Shown one piece after another: positions 44,973 to 54,128 of a DNA stretch of 64,000 bases. Numbering within the stretch: the first letter of the stretch is position 1; the number at the start of each line of letters is the position of its first letter. The stretch comes from Lachnospiraceae bacterium AD3010. Lineage in GTDB: Bacteria; Bacillota; Clostridia; Lachnospirales; Lachnospiraceae. Below the pieces are notes generated by a model. The model ran no database searches. It was given only the letters and a program-made list of their open reading frames with translations, and was not told the origin of the DNA. The translations under genes and the position numbers were made by a program. The stretch lies in the NCBI GenBank assembly GCA_000622025.1, contig JHWU01000007.1, forward strand, positions 243,771 to 307,770, written 5' to 3'.

Positions 44973-47907
44973 TTATTCCGATGATCAGCTGCTGTCGCCC
45001 GTTTTCATTTACCAGAGTAGCCTTTAATCGCACGGGAACGGGTTTTCCGTTCATCAAAAGCCGGTACTTCAAAATATACTCTTCGGATTCCTGTATCCTT
45101 TGGAACACATTTTCCTTCGTAAATTCCCGCTGAAAATGCTCAAGGTCATCCTTATAAATCGCTGTCTTTGCTTCCCTTAAGGCATCCTCAAAGAAATCGT
45201 CTCCCTCATTCGATACTCCGAGACTCGCGTAAGCACTTGAAGCACTGAACTCAAAATAGTGGTCATTATAGGGATTAATGGTATAATAGGCGATAAAGTC
45301 ACCGTTTAAGGCATTTATCCTGGAGAAGGACATTCTCTCTTCCTTCAGCCTTTCTAAAGCCTCCTGCTGTCTCATCTGCACATCCACGTTGTTAATTCCG
45401 ATTATGATATGATCTCCGTCGGCTCCGATACGGACGGCCTTCATATTCACGTATACAGGCTTCCCGTCTATGATCTGCCTGTATGTCAGGGTGAAAGAGC
45501 CGCTTTCTCTTATGATCCCCATTACGTTTTCCTTATGAAAGGCTTCCACAAAAGCATCCCGGTCCTCTTCACAGATGATCTTCAATGCGTCCTTCCTGCT
45601 CTCCGCAAAGAAGTTTTTCCCATGCCTCTCAACAAAAATGTCTCCGCTTGAAGCATCAGGTCTGTATTCCGCAAAATCCTCACTATTGACATCCACATAA
45701 TAGAGATACAGATAGTCGGAGGACAGTGCCTGCGCCACAAGAGCAAACGACAGTCCGGGCTTTTCGTCGGTGATCTCAAGCACAACAACGGAGAATGCAC
45801 TTACTCCCGTTACGGGATTATCGGCAACCTTCCGCAAAAGAACATGAACCTTTTTCCCATCCCTCGTTTTTTCATCGACTATGGTCTGCCTTCCGTCTTC
45901 GCAGCACTGCTTAATTGCCCTCATAAAATCGGAGCCCTGGCTGGCCTCATAACCGGTGGTCATCATCAGGTCATACAGTTCCTTCCCCGGGAATACTCGC
46001 TCTATCAGCTCCCTGAAGGATTTATTACTGCGGATCACCGAAATACTGTTATTATCAAGCTCCACTACCGCCATGGGCATTGTATTGAAGTAATCTTGAA
46101 ACTGCTCTTCATCTGCTGCGGAAAGTGAAAGATCATAGAGATTCACCTTTCCTATCTCCGCATAATAGTCCGATTCGTCCGGATTCTCAAAGCCTATCTG
46201 TTTTCCTTCCTCATAGCGTCTTAAAACATCACCAAGTGGAAGTGGTTTGCAGAAATAAAAGCCCTGAAGCCTCGTACACCCTGTTTCCTTCAGGAACTCC
46301 ACCTGCTCCTCGGTCTCCACGCCCTCGGCCACTGTATCTATCCCGAGACCTATGGCCATCTTGATAAGGCCGTTTATTATTGTCCTGCTGTTCTTGCTCT
46401 TGTTGAACTCGCGGAGAAACTGCATATCAAGCTTTATGGCATCAAAGGGAATGGTCTGAAGGATACCCGGTGATGAATAGCCGCTGCCGTAGTCATCCAT
46501 CCAAACCTTGAAACCAAGCTCATGGAAGCGTTCTACCTGTCTTCGCATATATTCCACATCGCTTCCCACTATGCTCTCTGTTATCTCTATGGTCAGGAGC
46601 CCGGGAGACACACCCGCGGTTTCCACTCTCCTGCTGATCTCTTCCACGATATCGCAGGACTCAAAGTCCGATCTGGAAATATTGACGGAACAGGGGACGA
46701 TATAGAGTCCTTGCTCCTCCATCTTTTTTATCCTGGCGATTATCTGTTCCGCCACGTAGAGATCCAGCTTGTAGATCAGCCTGCTGTCCTCAAGGATCGG
46801 AATGAAATCCGCAGGAGACATAAAGCCCCTTACAGGATCTATCCAGCGTGCCAGAGCCTCCTCGTCACAGACCCTGCCGTTTGCGGAACGGATAAGCGGC
46901 TGGTAATATACCTGTATCCATTTTTCATGCAAGGCTCTGTCCAGATTGTTAATGATATACTGCTGCTTCTCTGCCTCCTCCAGCATTTCCTCGCTGAAAT
47001 AGCTGAATACTGAGGTAAAGCAGTTCCTGTTTATATCGCAGGCCATCTTTGCCCGGTCACAGGCTATTCCGGCACCCACATTCCCCATGCTGTGGAGATA
47101 GATGCCCACCCTTACAGGCAGGCTCCTTCCGTCATTTAAAACCCTGCACTCTTCAAAGATCTGCTTAAGCCTATCCTCCAGATTCCTGTCATCCGTATAG
47201 ACCACAAAGCGGTCACCTCCGAAGCGGCAGCAGTTCTCGCTGGTGAAATGCCGTATTAAGACTGTGGACATCTCCTTTATGAGCCTGTCTCCCTCAGTAA
47301 AGCCGTACTTCAGGTTAAACTGCTTCATACCGTTGAAGTCAAAGAAAAGAAGGGCGGGATCGTCTCCTCTTGAAAGGATATCCGCCCGTCCGGCCTCCGC
47401 AAGCTCAAAGAAGTAATTCATTCCGGGAAGACCTGTAAGATAGTCAAAGCTGCCCCTGATCTCACGATTACTGTTCCTGACCTCTCTTTCCAGCTCCCGC
47501 TCAAATACGTCATTCCGGCTCTTATTGTATACGCCCTCGTCCATATACCAGACAACGGCGAGTCTCTCACCGGAATCCGTATAAAAGTGCCTTCCCTGAG
47601 CATAGATCACATGATAATTCCCGTTTATCATTGAGCGGTAAACCACAGAATACTCTCTGCCATCGGTGGCAAAGCGCATGGCAGCCTCCTCGATACGTGA
47701 AACATCCTCGGGATGTGTATCGCGGTACATGTCGTTATCCATAAGCTTATAGACCTCATCCTCGTCTTCGAATCCGAAAAGCTCGATAAAGCCCTTTGAA
47801 AGCACCACGGTAACGACTCTTTTATTTATAAACTGATAAATTCCGAAAGGAATGCTGCTATTTTCCAGAACCGTCAGTTCATCATTGTCGTAGCTGAATC
47901 TCTCCAT
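44959..47907 (-). CDS. Large PAS-GGDEF-EAL-PAS c-di-GMP phosphodiesterase-type protein
   Basis: 982 aa. N-terminal PAS (about 10-125), a GGDEF domain at about 150-310 with degenerate active site RFGGDRF (230-234; E to R), an EAL domain at about 325-570 with EALARW (349), ITESIV, MDDYGSGYSS, KLDMQF and AEGVE-type motifs, followed by two to three PAS-like domains (about 595-980). The GGDEF half is probably not a cyclase and may be an allosteric GTP sensor, while the EAL half looks active, so c-di-GMP breakdown is the likely output. Soluble. Own promoter at 47956-47985. Confidence 0.92.
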   Translation of the reverse strand: MERFSYDNDELTVLENSSIPFGIYQFINKRVVTVVLSKGFIELFGFEDEDEVYKLMDNDMYRDTHPEDVSRIEEAAMRFATDGREYSVVYRSMINGNYHVIYAQGRHFYTDSGERLAVVWYMDEGVYNKSRNDVFERELEREVRNSNREIRGSFDYLTGLPGMNYFFELAEAGRADILSRGDDPALLFFDFNGMKQFNLKYGFTEGDRLIKEMSTVLIRHFTSENCCRFGGDRFVVYTDDRNLEDRLKQIFEECRVLNDGRSLPVRVGIYLHSMGNVGAGIACDRAKMACDINRNCFTSVFSYFSEEMLEEAEKQQYIINNLDRALHEKWIQVYYQPLIRSANGRVCDEEALARWIDPVRGFMSPADFIPILEDSRLIYKLDLYVAEQIIARIKKMEEQGLYIVPCSVNISRSDFESCDIVEEISRRVETAGVSPGLLTIEITESIVGSDVEYMRRQVERFHELGFKVWMDDYGSGYSSPGILQTIPFDAIKLDMQFLREFNKSKNSRTIINGLIKMAIGLGIDTVAEGVETEEQVEFLKETGCTRLQGFYFCKPLPLGDVLRRYEEGKQIGFENPDESDYYAEIGKVNLYDLSLSAADEEQFQDYFNTMPMAVVELDNNSISVIRSNKSFRELIERVFPGKELYDLMMTTGYEASQGSDFMRAIKQCCEDGRQTIVDEKTRDGKKVHVLLRKVADNPVTGVSAFSVVVLEITDEKPGLSFALVAQALSSDYLYLYYVDVNSEDFAEYRPDASSGDIFVERHGKNFFAESRKDALKIICEEDRDAFVEAFHKENVMGIIRESGSFTLTYRQIIDGKPVYVNMKAVRIGADGDHIIIGINNVDVQMRQQEALERLKEERMSFSRINALNGDFIAYYTINPYNDHYFEFSASSAYASLGVSNEGDDFFEDALREAKTAIYKDDLEHFQREFTKENVFQRIQESEEYILKYRLLMNGKPVPVRLKATLVNENGRQQLIIGISENS

Positions 47908-47955
47908 CCGTGTCTCCGGGAAAAAGGGTCAAAACGACCTCACTTTATTCTGGAT

Positions 47956-47985
47956 ATTATACCACAGTAATGCATGTATAGTAAA
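47956..47985 (-). promoter_or_regulatory. Sigma-A type promoter of the GGDEF/EAL gene
   Basis: Minus-strand TTTACT (47980-47985), 18-bp spacer, TATAAT (47956-47961), about 50 nt before the ATG at 47907. Confidence 0.6.
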
Positions 47986-48060
47986 CGAAAAAGCCCATGC
48001 TTTTTCCTGTCATTTTTCATGCATCGCAGGAATTTAAATGCCACTCCTGATGTGTTATCA

Positions 48061-48313
48061 TATAATGATTCAGACGCCAAAAGTCACATTTTGATTAAAT
48101 ACGGATTGTTCCGTGCTTCGCACTCCCACAATCCTACCCCACACTCGCATTTCGTGGAGCCCCTTCTCCGCTCCGCTCCGGTCGGCGCAAAACCGATGTC
48201 CACTGGACATCGTGCGCCCCACTTCATGCTCGTGTTGGGGTGCGCCCAAAGTCCTTGTCCCCACCACAAGCAAGCTTGTGTGGTGACAATTACTTTTGGC
48301 GCTTTAATCATAT
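48061..48313. mobile_element. Element A: 253-bp MITE-like element upstream of aroC
   Basis: Terminal inverted repeats TATAATGATTCAGACGCCAA.. (48061-48084) and its counterpart (48292-48313), sharing GCCAAAAGT with about 18 of 21 matching. Internal palindromes include GGATTGT/ACAATCC with inner GTGC/GCAC (about 48103-48134), CGATGTCCA/TGGACATCG and CCACCACAAGC/GCTTGTGTGG. No coding frame of note. Together with the rest of 47908-48341 this 434-bp gap holds no gene; the GGDEF/EAL promoter is at one end and aroC starts at the other. Confidence 0.55.
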
Positions 48314-48341
48314 CATTCTGAGCGTTAATAGAGGAGAACCC

Positions 48342-49421
48342 ATGGCAGGAAACACTTACGGAACGATATTCAGGGTAACAACCTTCGGTGAGTCCCACGG
48401 CGCCGCTGTGGGCGCTGTAGTGGACGGCTGTCCCGCAGGTCTGGATCTTGATGTGAAGGATATACAAAAGTACCTTGACAGGCGAAAGCCCGGACAGTCC
48501 CGTTTTACGACAGCGAGGCAGGAAGCCGATGAAGTCGAGATACTGTCGGGAGTTTTTGAGGGCAGGACCCTTGGAACCCCCATAGCTCTGCTTATCCGGA
48601 ATAAGGATCAGCGTTCAAAGGACTATTCGGAGATAAAGGATATTTACCGTCCGGGACATGCGGATTTCTGCTTTGATAAAAAGTACGGCTTCAGGGATTA
48701 TCGAGGAGGCGGCAGGTCCTCCGGAAGGGAAACTGCCGGAAGGGTGGCTGCCGGTGCGGTGGCATTAAAGCTTCTTTCCGCCCTGAATATTGAAGTCTCT
48801 GCCTTTGCCCGTCAGATCGGTCCGGTTTACGTACCGGAGGAAAAAACCGATATCCGGGAATCGCGGGAAAATCCCCTCTGTCTTCCGGACAAGGACAGCT
48901 TTATTAAAGCTTCGGAATATGTGGATTCCCTGTCAAAGAAAGGAAATTCCGCAGGGGGCATAATAGAATGTGTTGTCCGCGGTCTCCCCGTGGGGCTTGG
49001 AGAACCTGTCTTCGATAAGCTGGACGCGGAGCTCGCAAAGGCTGTAATGAGTATAGGTGCTGTTAAAGGCTTTGAGATCGGGGACGGCTTCCGCTCCGCG
49101 CAAAGTAACGGACAGGAAAATAACGATCCCTTTATAATAAAGGACGGAGAGATCATAAAGGGAAGCAATCATTCGGGAGGAACCCTCGGAGGAATGAGCG
49201 ACGGAAGCCCCCTTGTATTCCGGGCGGCGGTAAAGCCCACTCCTTCCATATCCCTTCCCCAGAAAACGGTCTCCTCCTCCGGGAAGGAACGTGTCATTGA
49301 GATAAAGGGGCGCCATGACCCTGTCATCGTTCCCAGGGCAGTTGTGGTGGTCGAAGCCATGACCGGCATTGTCCTTGCTGACCTGTACCTCAGGAACAGG
49401 CTCTCAAGAACTGACAAATGA
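48342..49421 (+). CDS. aroC: Chorismate synthase
   Basis: 359 aa. TFGESHGAAVGAVVDGCPAG near 14-33, RPGHADFCFDKKYGFRDYRGGGRSSGRET near 100-128, and the C-terminal GRHDPVIVPRAVVVVEAMTG are chorismate synthase signatures with FMN-binding residues. Last step of the shikimate trunk. ATG at 48342 has GAGGAG 6 nt upstream; the frame continues 34 codons further up but crosses element A. It is a lone plus-strand gene, flanked on both sides by palindromic elements. Confidence 0.95.
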   Translation: MAGNTYGTIFRVTTFGESHGAAVGAVVDGCPAGLDLDVKDIQKYLDRRKPGQSRFTTARQEADEVEILSGVFEGRTLGTPIALLIRNKDQRSKDYSEIKDIYRPGHADFCFDKKYGFRDYRGGGRSSGRETAGRVAAGAVALKLLSALNIEVSAFARQIGPVYVPEEKTDIRESRENPLCLPDKDSFIKASEYVDSLSKKGNSAGGIIECVVRGLPVGLGEPVFDKLDAELAKAVMSIGAVKGFEIGDGFRSAQSNGQENNDPFIIKDGEIIKGSNHSGGTLGGMSDGSPLVFRAAVKPTPSISLPQKTVSSSGKERVIEIKGRHDPVIVPRAVVVVEAMTGIVLADLYLRNRLSRTDK

Positions 49422-49713
49422 AAAACGCATCAATCTCTCCGGAAAACGTATTGGCTGCGTATCCACAAACATAACCCTTTATCGGAACCGCAGCAAAACG
49501 TGCCAGTGGCACGTTTTGAGCACCGTTTAGATGTGCTGAGCACATCTGGTGCCGGATATGCCGCTTACTGCGGATTGGCACGAAGGATGTAAGCAACTCC
49601 TACGTGAACATCCTGCGGGCCTAGCCGCAGTTAGCGGAGAGTTCGGCGTAGCGCGTTCCGCAGGGTTTGCTTGTGGATATGCAGTCAATACGGATGGAGA
49701 GATTGATGCGTTT
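49422..49713. mobile_element. Element B: about 290-bp palindromic element directly after aroC
   Basis: The left end AAACGCATCAATCTCTCC.. through ATCCACAA (49423-49468) is the inverted complement of the right end (49671-49713), with near-identical 43-46 bp arms. Nested hairpins: AAAACGTGCCA/TGGCACGTTTT, AGATGTGCT/AGCACATCT and GGATGT..ACATCC. The element abuts the aroC TGA by one base and leaves no coding frame. It looks like a MITE or a large structured RNA; no target-site duplication could be decided. The rest of the gap to 49798 is plain sequence. Confidence 0.6.
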
Positions 49714-49798
49714 ATTTAGAAGGATACCCCCTCATTTGTAACTTGCGCTCAACTATGCTATTCTGAAGGAAATATTTACCATGGAAAGGCGGTAAAAA

Positions 49799-50323
49799 AT
49801 GGATTCCGAAAAAAAAGAAAAAACTGTGGAAGAAATTAGAAAGATACTGGATATGCAGGAAGAGATCCTGCAGTTCAGCCACTTTTCAAATGAGGACGCC
49901 ATTGCCCTCGGAAACTTCATGCTCCAGGAAGCAATGAAGAAGGAGCTTGATATCTCCATAAGCATCAGAAGAACCAACGGCCTTATCTGCTATCAGGCTA
50001 TGAGAGACGGAACAAATCTTGACAATGTATCCTGGATGAACCGGAAATTCAATACGGTCCTTAGAACCGAGGTAAGCTCCTTATCCTGGTTTATGCGCCT
50101 GAAGCAGAACGATCAGACCATGGCAGATAAGTTTATGGATGAGAATATCTATGCCTGCTGCGGCGGCGGCTTCCCGATCCGTGTGGAGGATGCCGGTGTC
50201 GTTGGTATCATAATAGTCTCCGGCTTAAACCATGTTCAGGACCACGATTTCATCATAAAATCCTTAAGCAAATACCTGCATATGGATGAGGTACCCCGTA
50301 TCAGCAAGTCTGATCTGAATTAA
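49799..50323 (+). CDS. Heme-binding/GlcG-like (UPF0303, DUF336) protein
   Basis: 174 aa. The segments SNEDAIALGNFMLQEAMKK, SISIRRTNGLICYQAMRDG and GGGFPIRVEDAGVVGIIIVSGL are typical of the GlcG/HbpS-UPF0303 fold, which binds heme or similar in some members. Cytosolic, no signal peptide. Ribosome site GGAAAGGCGG. Its TAA overlaps the stop codon of the convergent potD gene (4-bp overlap 50320-50323). Confidence 0.78.
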   Translation: MDSEKKEKTVEEIRKILDMQEEILQFSHFSNEDAIALGNFMLQEAMKKELDISISIRRTNGLICYQAMRDGTNLDNVSWMNRKFNTVLRTEVSSLSWFMRLKQNDQTMADKFMDENIYACCGGGFPIRVEDAGVVGIIIVSGLNHVQDHDFIIKSLSKYLHMDEVPRISKSDLN

Positions 50324-51381
50324 AAAGACTTCACCTCTCTCCAGAGGTCGTTCAGGTGGCGGTCTGCCTTTTCACCGAGATAGGTATAGGTTTCAAGCTC
50401 ATAGTCCGAAAGCACCGGAAAGGCTATGGGAGAATTCCTGATGTCCTCATCCTCAATAAGCTCCCTTCCCGGGATATTGGGGGTTGAGTAGGTAATATAA
50501 TCAAAATTCATATATGCGATATCCGGACGGCAGAGGAAATCAATGAATTTCTCTGCGTTTTCCTTGTGTCTCGCATTCTTCGGGATCACCCAGGAATCAA
50601 TCCAAACGTTTGTACCCTCCTTAGGAATCACGTATTCGAGATCCGGGTTCTCCCTCTGTGTGTAGATCGCTTCACCGGAGTAGATAACCCCCAGAGCCGC
50701 CTCATTTCCTATCATCTTGTCCCTGACCTGATCCACCACGTATGCCTGAACGATATGCTTCTGATCCTTAAGTAATTCCTTTGCCTCCTGCAGCTCGTCC
50801 TCGTCCGTGGTGTTCATGGAGTACCCGAGAAGCCTCTCCGCCACCATAAAGGCATCACGGACCGAATCCTGCATAAGTATCTCGTCCTTATACTTTTCAT
50901 CCCAGAGTATCCCCCAGGAATCCACCTTCTCGTGAACCATTTTCTTATTGTAGAGAATGCCCACGGTTCCCCAGACATAGGGTACCGAATATCTGTTGCC
51001 GGGATCAAATTCCTCCGAATTCTTCCAGTAATCTTCTCCGATATTCTTTGCATTAGGGATATTATCCATATCGATCTCCTGCAGAAGACCGTTCTCCCTC
51101 ATCTTGCTTATCATATAGTCGGAGGGACAGACCAGATCATACACTACGGCACCAGCCTCTATCCTGGGATACATGATCTCATTGGTCTCATACTCATCAT
51201 ATATGACCTCTATCCCGGTTTCCTCCTCGAACAGGGTAAGAACCTCCGGGTCGATGTATTCTCCCCAGTTATACACATAGAGAGTATCCTCCCCCGAAGC
51301 TGTCCCGTCCGGATTCCCGCAGGAAATTAGCAGGAAGGAAAGGGACAAAATAAGAAATACGGAAACCGCCCTTTTTATCAT
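50320..51381 (-). CDS. potD: Spermidine/putrescine-binding lipoprotein PotD
   Basis: 353 aa. Lipobox LLISC (Cys21), then the periplasmic-type binding protein with VYNWGEYIDPEVL near 37-49 and the characteristic tail PIAFPVLSDYELETYTYLG. Binds polyamines outside the membrane for PotABC. It ends in a 4-bp convergent overlap with the plus-strand gene and begins in an ATGA overlap with potC, so potABCD is tightly coupled. Confidence 0.94.
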   Translation of the reverse strand: MIKRAVSVFLILSLSFLLISCGNPDGTASGEDTLYVYNWGEYIDPEVLTLFEEETGIEVIYDEYETNEIMYPRIEAGAVVYDLVCPSDYMISKMRENGLLQEIDMDNIPNAKNIGEDYWKNSEEFDPGNRYSVPYVWGTVGILYNKKMVHEKVDSWGILWDEKYKDEILMQDSVRDAFMVAERLLGYSMNTTDEDELQEAKELLKDQKHIVQAYVVDQVRDKMIGNEAALGVIYSGEAIYTQRENPDLEYVIPKEGTNVWIDSWVIPKNARHKENAEKFIDFLCRPDIAYMNFDYITYSTPNIPGRELIEDEDIRNSPIAFPVLSDYELETYTYLGEKADRHLNDLWREVKSF

Positions 51382-52217
51382 ATCCGTCCTCCCTGTCCCG
51401 AAGAGCTTACGATAACCTCTCTCTTTGTCATGACCTTTATCTGTCCCGTTGGCTGTTTACCCCAGGGCTTATAATTTACAAAGAAAAGAAGTACAAGGAC
51501 CGTAAGGAACATAATGGTTGAAAGGGCGTAAACCTCAGGATTAATCCCCTTCTTCACCTCCGAATAGATCTTTGTGGAAAGGGTGTCAAAGCCCGGTCCC
51601 TGCGTGAAGTGGGTAATTATAAAGTCATCAAGAGACATGGTAAAGCTCATAAGAAAGCCTGAAAGTACCGCACTCATAAGGTCCGGCAGCACCACACGGA
51701 AAAAGGCATACACAGGCTCTGCCCCGAGGTCAAGTGCTGCTTCATAGGTACTCCTGTTCAGCTCCCTGTACCTCGGCATCACGGATAGTATCACGTAGGG
51801 AATATTGAAGGTTATATGTGAAAGGAGCACCGTTGAAAAGCCCATGGATACACGGGACGCGATAAAGAGCAGCATAAGGCTCACTCCCGTAACTATATCC
51901 GCATTAAGCATGGGTATATTGGTTATACCCATGATAAAGCTCCTCTCTCTTTTCTTCATAAACTGCATCCCTGTACAGGCCGCGGTTCCGAGGATTGTTG
52001 CGATAAGAGCCGAAAGAAAGGCGAGGACTATGGTGGTCCGGAAGGCCGCCATTATCTCTTCATTTTCAAATAAACCCGTATACCACTCAAGGGTAAAGCC
52101 GCCCCAGCGTGATCTTGATTTACTCTGATTAAAGGAGAGGATCATAAGTGTGGCTATCGGCGCATAGAGAAAGATAAGCACAAGAGTGAGATACATTTTA
52201 CCGAAAAAGCTTTTCAT
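51378..52217 (-). CDS. potC: Polyamine ABC transporter permease PotC
   Basis: 279 aa with about six membrane helices and the permease EAA-like motif YEAALDLGAEPVYAFFRVVLP near 165-185. Pairs with PotB to form the channel. TAATG overlap with potB upstream. Confidence 0.94.
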   Translation of the reverse strand: MKSFFGKMYLTLVLIFLYAPIATLMILSFNQSKSRSRWGGFTLEWYTGLFENEEIMAAFRTTIVLAFLSALIATILGTAACTGMQFMKKRERSFIMGITNIPMLNADIVTGVSLMLLFIASRVSMGFSTVLLSHITFNIPYVILSVMPRYRELNRSTYEAALDLGAEPVYAFFRVVLPDLMSAVLSGFLMSFTMSLDDFIITHFTQGPGFDTLSTKIYSEVKKGINPEVYALSTIMFLTVLVLLFFVNYKPWGKQPTGQIKVMTKREVIVSSSGQGGRI

Positions 52218-53029
52218 TATGAAATGTCCTCCCTGTCATATTTGGCTGTGATTATCATTGAGAATACTATAAATATCATAAGGATCGCCGATAACCCCGC
52301 ACCCGCATTCCAGTCGGAATCCTGGGTAAAGAGCTGCTCGATGACGTTACCTATTAGCAGTATCTTTCCGCCGCCAAGTATGTCCGATATCACGAAGGTC
52401 GTAAGGCTTGGAACGAAAACCATCGTGATCCCGGATATCACTCCCGGAAGGCTTAAGGGCCATATTATACCCTTTAGGATCTGAAAATAGTCAGCTCCCA
52501 GATCCCTTCCCGCATTTATTAGATCCTTATCTATCCTCGATACGGAATTGTAGATCGGAAGCACCATAAACGGCAGGAAATCATATACCATTCCGAGAAG
52601 TATTGCCGGCGGCTTATTTATGATATAAAGCGGCGGGAGATGCAGAAAAAGAAGTATTCCGTTGATCACTCCTTTACGTTCCAGGATATTCTGCCAGGCA
52701 AAGGTCCTTAGAAGTGAATTCATCCACATAGGCAGGATAAAAATAAGCGACAGAAAGGCAGAGCTGCTGCTTGTGACCGTTGTAAGGATAAGACAGAGCG
52801 GATAGGCTAAAAGCAGGCAGATAAAGGTGGAAGCAATGGAAAACAGTATGGAGAGTATCAGCGCCCTGATATTCACATAGCTTATTATCGCCGACACGTT
52901 GCCAATAGTGAAAGTCCCCGAAGCATCCGTGAAGGCAAAGTAAAGAATATAGATAAGGGGGATCAGAATAAAACCTATACTCCATACAAGATAGGGTGCT
53001 GCAAGAAAGCTGTTCCGGCGCTCATTCAT
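52217..53029 (-). CDS. potB: Polyamine ABC transporter permease PotB
   Basis: 270 aa, six membrane helices, EAA loop [25 protein letters not shown] near 178-202. Starts inside the last codons of potA (8-bp overlap) and is translationally coupled. Confidence 0.94.
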   Translation of the reverse strand: MNERRNSFLAAPYLVWSIGFILIPLIYILYFAFTDASGTFTIGNVSAIISYVNIRALILSILFSIASTFICLLLAYPLCLILTTVTSSSSAFLSLIFILPMWMNSLLRTFAWQNILERKGVINGILLFLHLPPLYIINKPPAILLGMVYDFLPFMVLPIYNSVSRIDKDLINAGRDLGADYFQILKGIIWPLSLPGVISGITMVFVPSLTTFVISDILGGGKILLIGNVIEQLFTQDSDWNAGAGLSAILMIFIVFSMIITAKYDREDIS

Positions 53030-54095
53030 TTATTTCCACGGCTTTCTCATCCTCGGATTCCGGCTTATTCATTATCTGGATATCAAAGGGATGCACACTT
53101 ATTCCCACCTTTGAATCCACAGGATAATAATCGGTGGAATGAACGATGAATTCGAAGCCCCGGGACATCACGCACATTTCATAATGCACGCCCTTAAAGA
53201 TGGTATCCGTGACCACTCCGTCAATGATACCCTCTCCTTCTCCCAGAAGATCTATGTCCTCGGGCCTTATCACCACGTCAACCGGATTGTTTTCTCCGAA
53301 GCCCTTGTCCACACAGTCAAATTTTGCCCCGAGTATCTCCACCAGCTCATCCCTTATCATTATCCCGGGAAGGATATTCGAATCGCCGATGAAATCCGCA
53401 ACAAAGGCGTTTTCAGGCTCATTGTAGATGTCAACGGGAGAACCGATCTGCTGGATATACCCCTGGTTCATGACCACTATGGTATCGGACATGGTGAGAG
53501 CCTCCTCCTGATCGTGGGTCACATAGATAAAGGTTATCCCCAGCTCGTTTTTTAGGCTGATAAGCTCATACTGCATATCCTGCCTGAGCTTAAGGTCAAG
53601 GGCACCAAGCGGCTCGTCCAGGAGAAGCACCTTCGGCTCGTTCACTATGGCTCTGGCAATGGCGATACGCTGCTGCTGTCCGCCGGACAGGGAATCCGGC
53701 ATCCTGTCCTCAAAGCCGTCAAGGTTAACAAGCTTAAGGGCATATTTTATCTTATCCTTAATGTAGGAAGCCGGTTTTTTCCTGATCTTTAAGCCGAAGG
53801 CTATATTCTCCGCTATGGTCATATGGGGGAAAAGCGCATACTTCTGGAAAACCGTATTCACTTCTCTTTTATTCGGGGGAAGGGATGAGATATCCCGGTT
53901 CTCGAACATTACCTGCCCGCTGTCCGGAGTCTCGAAGCCTCCGATTATCCTTAAGGTAGTGGTCTTTCCGCAGCCAGAAGGGCCGAGAAGCGTCAGGAAC
54001 TCATTTTCCCTGACGTAGAGGCAGAGGTCGTCCAAAACAACATTTCCGCCGTAGGACTTTGTAATGTGCTGAAGATCTATAAGCTTATTTGCCAA
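53022..54095 (-). CDS. potA: Polyamine ABC transporter ATPase PotA
   Basis: 357 aa. Walker [10 protein letters not shown] (about 38-46), signature LSGGQQQR (about 136-143), Walker [12 protein letters not shown]-loop THD, and a C-terminal TOBE regulatory domain (about 280-345). Energises import of spermidine/putrescine. First gene of potABCD; 33 bp after the lactonase gene. Confidence 0.95.
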   Translation of the reverse strand: MANKLIDLQHITKSYGGNVVLDDLCLYVRENEFLTLLGPSGCGKTTTLRIIGGFETPDSGQVMFENRDISSLPPNKREVNTVFQKYALFPHMTIAENIAFGLKIRKKPASYIKDKIKYALKLVNLDGFEDRMPDSLSGGQQQRIAIARAIVNEPKVLLLDEPLGALDLKLRQDMQYELISLKNELGITFIYVTHDQEEALTMSDTIVVMNQGYIQQIGSPVDIYNEPENAFVADFIGDSNILPGIMIRDELVEILGAKFDCVDKGFGENNPVDVVIRPEDIDLLGEGEGIIDGVVTDTIFKGVHYEMCVMSRGFEFIVHSTDYYPVDSKVGISVHPFDIQIMNKPESEDEKAVEINE

Positions 54096-54128
54096 GTGTG
54101 TGTTCTCCGTATAAAAACAGATCCTTAA

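Noticed and set aside
48084..48467. 127-aa minus-strand frame across the aroC upstream region
   Set aside because: It has no ribosome site, overlaps element A and the aroC start, and shows no domain.
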